Source of the DNA: Lysobacter sp. yr284
GTDB taxonomy: Bacteria > Pseudomonadota > Gammaproteobacteria > Xanthomonadales > Xanthomonadaceae
DNA length: 64,000 bases
Direction of reading: 5' to 3'
Assembly: GCF_900107375.1 (NCBI RefSeq)
Contig: NZ_FNPT01000005.1
Span: 248,001 to 312,000, forward strand
Within the stretch, counting starts at the first letter, position 1. Each line of letters opens with the position of its first letter. The position numbers were made by a program, and so were the translations under genes. The notes under the pieces were generated by a model. It had not been told where the DNA came from and did not search any database. It saw only the letters and a program-made list of their open reading frames with translations. Shown here in pieces: positions 61,742-64,000 of this stretch.

Positions 61742-62776
61742 TCAATCCTCGCCGACGCGCACCACCAGCTTGCCGAAGTTGCGGCCTTGCAGCAGGCCGA
61801 TGAACGCTTCCGGCGCGTTCTCCAGCCCCTCCACGCGATCCTCGCGCAGCTTCAGCCGGCCGCTGGCGATCCACTCGGCCATGTCGCTGCGGAACGCTTC
61901 GAAACGCTCGGCGTAGTGATCGAAAATGATGAAGCCCTGCACGCGGATGCGCTTTTGCAGGATCGCCGACATCAGCTGCGGCACCCGGTCGGGGCCGGCC
62001 GACGCGTTCTTGTCGTTGTAATGGGCGATGATGCCGCACACCGGCACGCGGGCGCCGATGTTGAGCAACGGCAGCACCGCGTCGAACACTTCGCCGCCGA
62101 CGTTCTCGAAATAGACGTCGATGCCGTCGGGGCAGGCCTGGGCGAGTTGCTGGGCGAACTGCGGATCGCGCCGGTCCAGGCACACGTCGAAGCCGAGTTC
62201 ATCGAGCGCGTAGCGGCGCTTGTCTTCGCCGCCGACGATGGCGACCACGCGCGCGCCCTTGAGCTTGGCGATCTGCCCGACCACCGCGCCGACCGCGCCG
62301 GTGGCCGCGGCCACCACCACGGTTTCGCCGGGCTTGGGCTGGCCGAGGTCGAGCAGGCCGACGTAAGCGGTGAAGCCCGGCATGCCCAGGCCGCCGAGCG
62401 CGTGCGAGGGTTCGGCCATGTCGCCGAGCGCGGTCAGGTCGCTGCCGTCGGACAGCGCGTAGTCCTGCCAGCCGGCGTTGCCGAGCACCAGGTCGCCGGG
62501 CTTGAACTGCGGATGGTTCGAAGCGACCACGCGGTTGACCGTGCCGCCGACCATCGCCTCGCCCAGCGGCACCGCCGGAGCGTAGACCGGGCCGATTTCG
62601 TCCATCAGGTTGCGCATGTACGGGTCGAGCGAGAGATACAGCGTGCGCAGCAGCACCTGGCCTTCGCCGGGCTGCGGCACCGGCGTCTGTTCGAGGCGGA
62701 CGTCGTGCGGGGTCGGCAGGCCCTGCGGGTGGGCGGCGAGGACGAAGCGGCGGTTGATGGCGGTGGTCTGGGGCAT
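61742..62776 (-). CDS. NADP-dependent zinc-independent MDR oxidoreductase (CurA/LTB4DH-like)
   Basis: Medium-chain reductase of 344 residues that reduces enones, aldehydes or quinones with NADPH. It has the N-terminal LYLSLDPYMRNLMDE typical of leukotriene B4 dehydrogenase-like enzymes, the Rossmann segment [20 protein letters not shown] (about residues 151-170, AATGAVG) and GFDVCLDRRDP, VYFENVGGEVFDAVL. No zinc ligands are present. It lies downstream of a TetR gene. Two identical operators suggest the pair is a stress-inducible detoxification unit. Confidence 0.92.
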   Translation of the reverse strand: MPQTTAINRRFVLAAHPQGLPTPHDVRLEQTPVPQPGEGQVLLRTLYLSLDPYMRNLMDEIGPVYAPAVPLGEAMVGGTVNRVVASNHPQFKPGDLVLGNAGWQDYALSDGSDLTALGDMAEPSHALGGLGMPGFTAYVGLLDLGQPKPGETVVVAAATGAVGAVVGQIAKLKGARVVAIVGGEDKRRYALDELGFDVCLDRRDPQFAQQLAQACPDGIDVYFENVGGEVFDAVLPLLNIGARVPVCGIIAHYNDKNASAGPDRVPQLMSAILQKRIRVQGFIIFDHYAERFEAFRSDMAEWIASGRLKLREDRVEGLENAPEAFIGLLQGRNFGKLVVRVGED

Positions 62777-62810
62777 GGGGCGGTGTCCTGGGTGGGTGAT
62801 GGGTCGGTCG

Positions 62811-62830
62811 ATTAGACCGGTCGTCTAGTA
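62811..62830. promoter_or_regulatory. TetR operator copy 1 (TAGAC-N5-GTCTA)
   Basis: ATTAGACCGGTCGTCTAGTA, 35 bases upstream of the oxidoreductase start. The same 20-mer occurs before the TetR gene. The arms TAGAC/GTCTA resemble NemR-type sites. Confidence 0.75.
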
Positions 62831-62880
62831 ACAGGGCGAAGAAAAGGGCGGGTGCGCCGAGGCGCCCCGCCCTGCGGTGT

Positions 62881-63483
62881 TCAGTCGTGCGCGGGCAGCC
62901 CCAGCAGGTGCCGGGTGCCGGCCATCGCCAGGTCCATCGGCTCGCGCTCGCGCTGGACCTTGGCCAGCAGGCTGGCGCCGATCCAGTTCTGGTACAGCGC
63001 CTGGGCCAAGGCCTGCGGCTCCGGCCCGGCGGGCAGCGAACCGTCGCCGCGGCCGCGCTCGATGCAGCGGGCGATGCGGGCGATGACCGCGCCGGTGCCG
63101 CGTTCCAGCGCCGCGCGCATGGGTTCGGACAGGTCGCAGACCTCGGCGCCGAGCTTGACCACCAGGCAGCGGCCGTCCGGATCGGAGCCGGTCTGGGCTT
63201 CGCGCCAGTCCTCGAAGTAGGCGATCGCCCGCTGCGCGCCGCTGCCGGGCTGCGCCATCAGCGCGTCGACGTGCAGCAGGTAGTCGCTGAAATACGCCTC
63301 CAGCACCGCTTCGCCGAAGGCCTCCTTGGAGCCGAAGTAGTGATAGAACGAGCCCTTCGGCACCTGCGCCGCCGACAGCACCTCGGCCAGGCCGACCGCG
63401 GTGAAGCCCTTGCGCAGCATCAGCGGGTAGGCGATGTCGAGGATGTGCTTGCGCACGTCGTGGGGGGCCGGGATCGCGTTCAT
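62881..63483 (-). CDS. TetR family regulator, NemR/AcuR-like
   Basis: A 200-residue repressor. The HTH is MLRKGFTAVGLAEVLSAAQV then PKGSFYHYFGSKEAFGEAVL (about residues 22-61). The ligand domain contains GRCLVVKLGAEVCDLSEPMR (about 107-126), where NemR-type sensors carry their redox- or electrophile-sensitive Cys. ATG 63483 (MNAIPAPHD) is preferred because the alternative ATG at 63504 touches the operator. It probably represses itself and the downstream reductase and responds to reactive electrophiles or quinones. Confidence 0.87.
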   Translation of the reverse strand: MNAIPAPHDVRKHILDIAYPLMLRKGFTAVGLAEVLSAAQVPKGSFYHYFGSKEAFGEAVLEAYFSDYLLHVDALMAQPGSGAQRAIAYFEDWREAQTGSDPDGRCLVVKLGAEVCDLSEPMRAALERGTGAVIARIARCIERGRGDGSLPAGPEPQALAQALYQNWIGASLLAKVQREREPMDLAMAGTRHLLGLPAHD

Positions 63484-63502
63484 GGGACGCACTGTACGCG
63501 CC

Positions 63503-63522
63503 ATTAGACCGGTCGTCTAGTA
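63503..63522. promoter_or_regulatory. TetR operator copy 2
   Basis: An exact copy of the 20-mer at 62811-62830, immediately upstream of the TetR gene, fitting autoregulation. Confidence 0.75.
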
Positions 63523-63550
63523 CCGAAATCGCGCACTCGGGCCCGCTGTT

Positions 63551-63635
63551 GTGGGAGGGCCTTCAGGCCCGATGCTCTTGTTCCGGACTGCGGCGCGACC
63601 TGGGCGAAAAGCGTCGGGCCTGAAGGCCCTCCCAC
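63551..63635. repeat. Family A palindromic repeat, copy 13
   Basis: A complete copy: left arm GTGGGAGGGCCTTCAGGCCC, right arm GGGCCTGAAGGCCCTCCCAC, 45-base centre. Confidence 0.9.
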
Positions 63636-63688
63636 AGGAGCTTCCGCCATGGATCGTGGGGCGCAGCGTCGGGCCGTAGCGCTCCGGC

Positions 63689-63714
63689 AAAAAACGCCGG
63701 CCCTGAGGCCGGCG
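63689..63714 (-). terminator. Terminator behind the S9 peptidase gene
   Basis: On the minus strand CGCCGGCC-TCA-GGGCCGGCG is followed by TTTTTT, about 35 bases after the stop codon. Confidence 0.8.
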
Positions 63715-63748
63715 CTGTGTCGCCACGAAACGATGCACCCCGCGACGC

Positions 63749-64000
63749 TTACTTCGCCGCCTTCGCGCCCTGCCCTGCCTCGGCCTTCGCGCCCTCGCCC
63801 TTCGCATTCGCGGGCTTGGCGTTCTTGACATAGGTCTCCAGCCAGCGGTTGGTCTCGGCCAGCATGTGCAGGATCGACTCGCGCGCGCGGTAGGCGTGGG
63901 CTTCGTTGGGCAGCATCACCAGCCGCGCGTTGCCGCCCAGGCCCTTGATCGCCGCGTACATACGTTCGCTCTGGATCGGGAACGTGCCCGAGTTGTTGTC
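63749..64000 (-). CDS. S9 family (prolyl oligopeptidase-type) peptidase, C-terminal end only
   Basis: The last 83 or so residues of a serine peptidase; the rest is right of the window. The visible part reads DNNSGTFPIQSERMYAAIKG then LGGNARLVMLPNEAHAYRAR and SILHMLAETNRWLETYVKNA. The His in PNEAHAYR corresponds to the catalytic His of the S9 triad, and the HMLAETNRWLETYVK helix closes the hydrolase domain. A Lys/Ala-rich tail follows (ANAKGEGAKAEAGQGAKAAK). Confidence 0.85.
   Translation of the reverse strand, partial: DNNSGTFPIQSERMYAAIKGLGGNARLVMLPNEAHAYRARESILHMLAETNRWLETYVKNAKPANAKGEGAKAEAGQGAKAAK

Overview
The window is a GC-rich (roughly 70%) chromosomal segment from a gammaproteobacterium of the family Xanthomonadaceae, most likely Lysobacter. 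The evidence is the gene content (GTP-type PEP carboxykinase, FadE-type acyl-CoA dehydrogenase, HemP/TonB-receptor haem locus, QmcA/NfeD pair) and many copies of a 75-95 bp palindromic intergenic repeat built on GTGGGAGGGCCTTCAGGC. I see no rRNA, convincing tRNA, CRISPR array, transposase or intact prophage. The genus is an inference; no search was run.

Layout. 1-5 kb: 3'-truncated pckG, a TetR regulator and fadE on opposite strands, with a promoter and operator-like palindrome between them. 5-11 kb: accessory-looking stretch with a DUF4442 protein, a 747-residue orphan protein, a small membrane protein, a candidate C4-type antisense RNA in front of an 81-residue orphan ORF, an array of TTGCGCGCAA palindromes and two unknown exported proteins. 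11-25 kb: an MFS exporter, WrbA, a DUF1304 protein, then a minus-strand cluster of five genes (two related nucleotide-transporter-like membrane proteins, a metallophosphoesterase, an exported unknown and a Tat-signal Rossmann epimerase), followed by a GMC oxidoreductase, a serine beta-lactamase-like hydrolase and an SRPBCC protein. 25-28.2 kb: a lysine-rich histone H1-like gene with a long AT-richer upstream leader, then about 1 kb without a credible gene and a duplicated palindromic repeat.

28-37 kb: gcvT and gcvH separated by a DsbA-fold isomerase; a QmcA-NfeD-exported protein operon; and, divergent from it, an ECF sigma factor, a membrane partner and a double-PDZ protein with a very long polyproline tail. 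36.7-41.3 kb: a haem-uptake locus (hemP, TonB receptor, unknown, DUF6607) behind a Fur box. 41-49 kb: an aldo/keto reductase, an unknown membrane-anchored protein, a manganese (yybP-ykoY) riboswitch with its UPF0016 exporter, a GGDEF protein with a degenerate signature, and a nucleoside permease/ribokinase operon behind a TTAGACGTCTAA palindrome. 49-52.5 kb: a second Fur-boxed iron locus (siderophore receptor plus PepSY reductase). 52.5-64 kb: YegP, DusB, a lipoprotein, a DUF457 membrane protein, an Asp/Glu racemase homologue, an LpxH-type phosphatase beside a bifunctional OlsF-like acyltransferase, metK, a TetR/quinone-reductase-like pair with two identical operators, and the 3' end of an S9 peptidase.

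Themes: iron and haem acquisition under Fur, manganese export under riboswitch control, fatty-acid and membrane-lipid metabolism, and one-carbon metabolism (glycine cleavage, SAM synthesis). The most unusual features are the antisense-RNA-like leader at 8.7-9.0 kb, the exported-enzyme/nucleotide-transporter cluster at 14.5-20.7 kb, and the leader plus gene-free region upstream of the histone-like gene.
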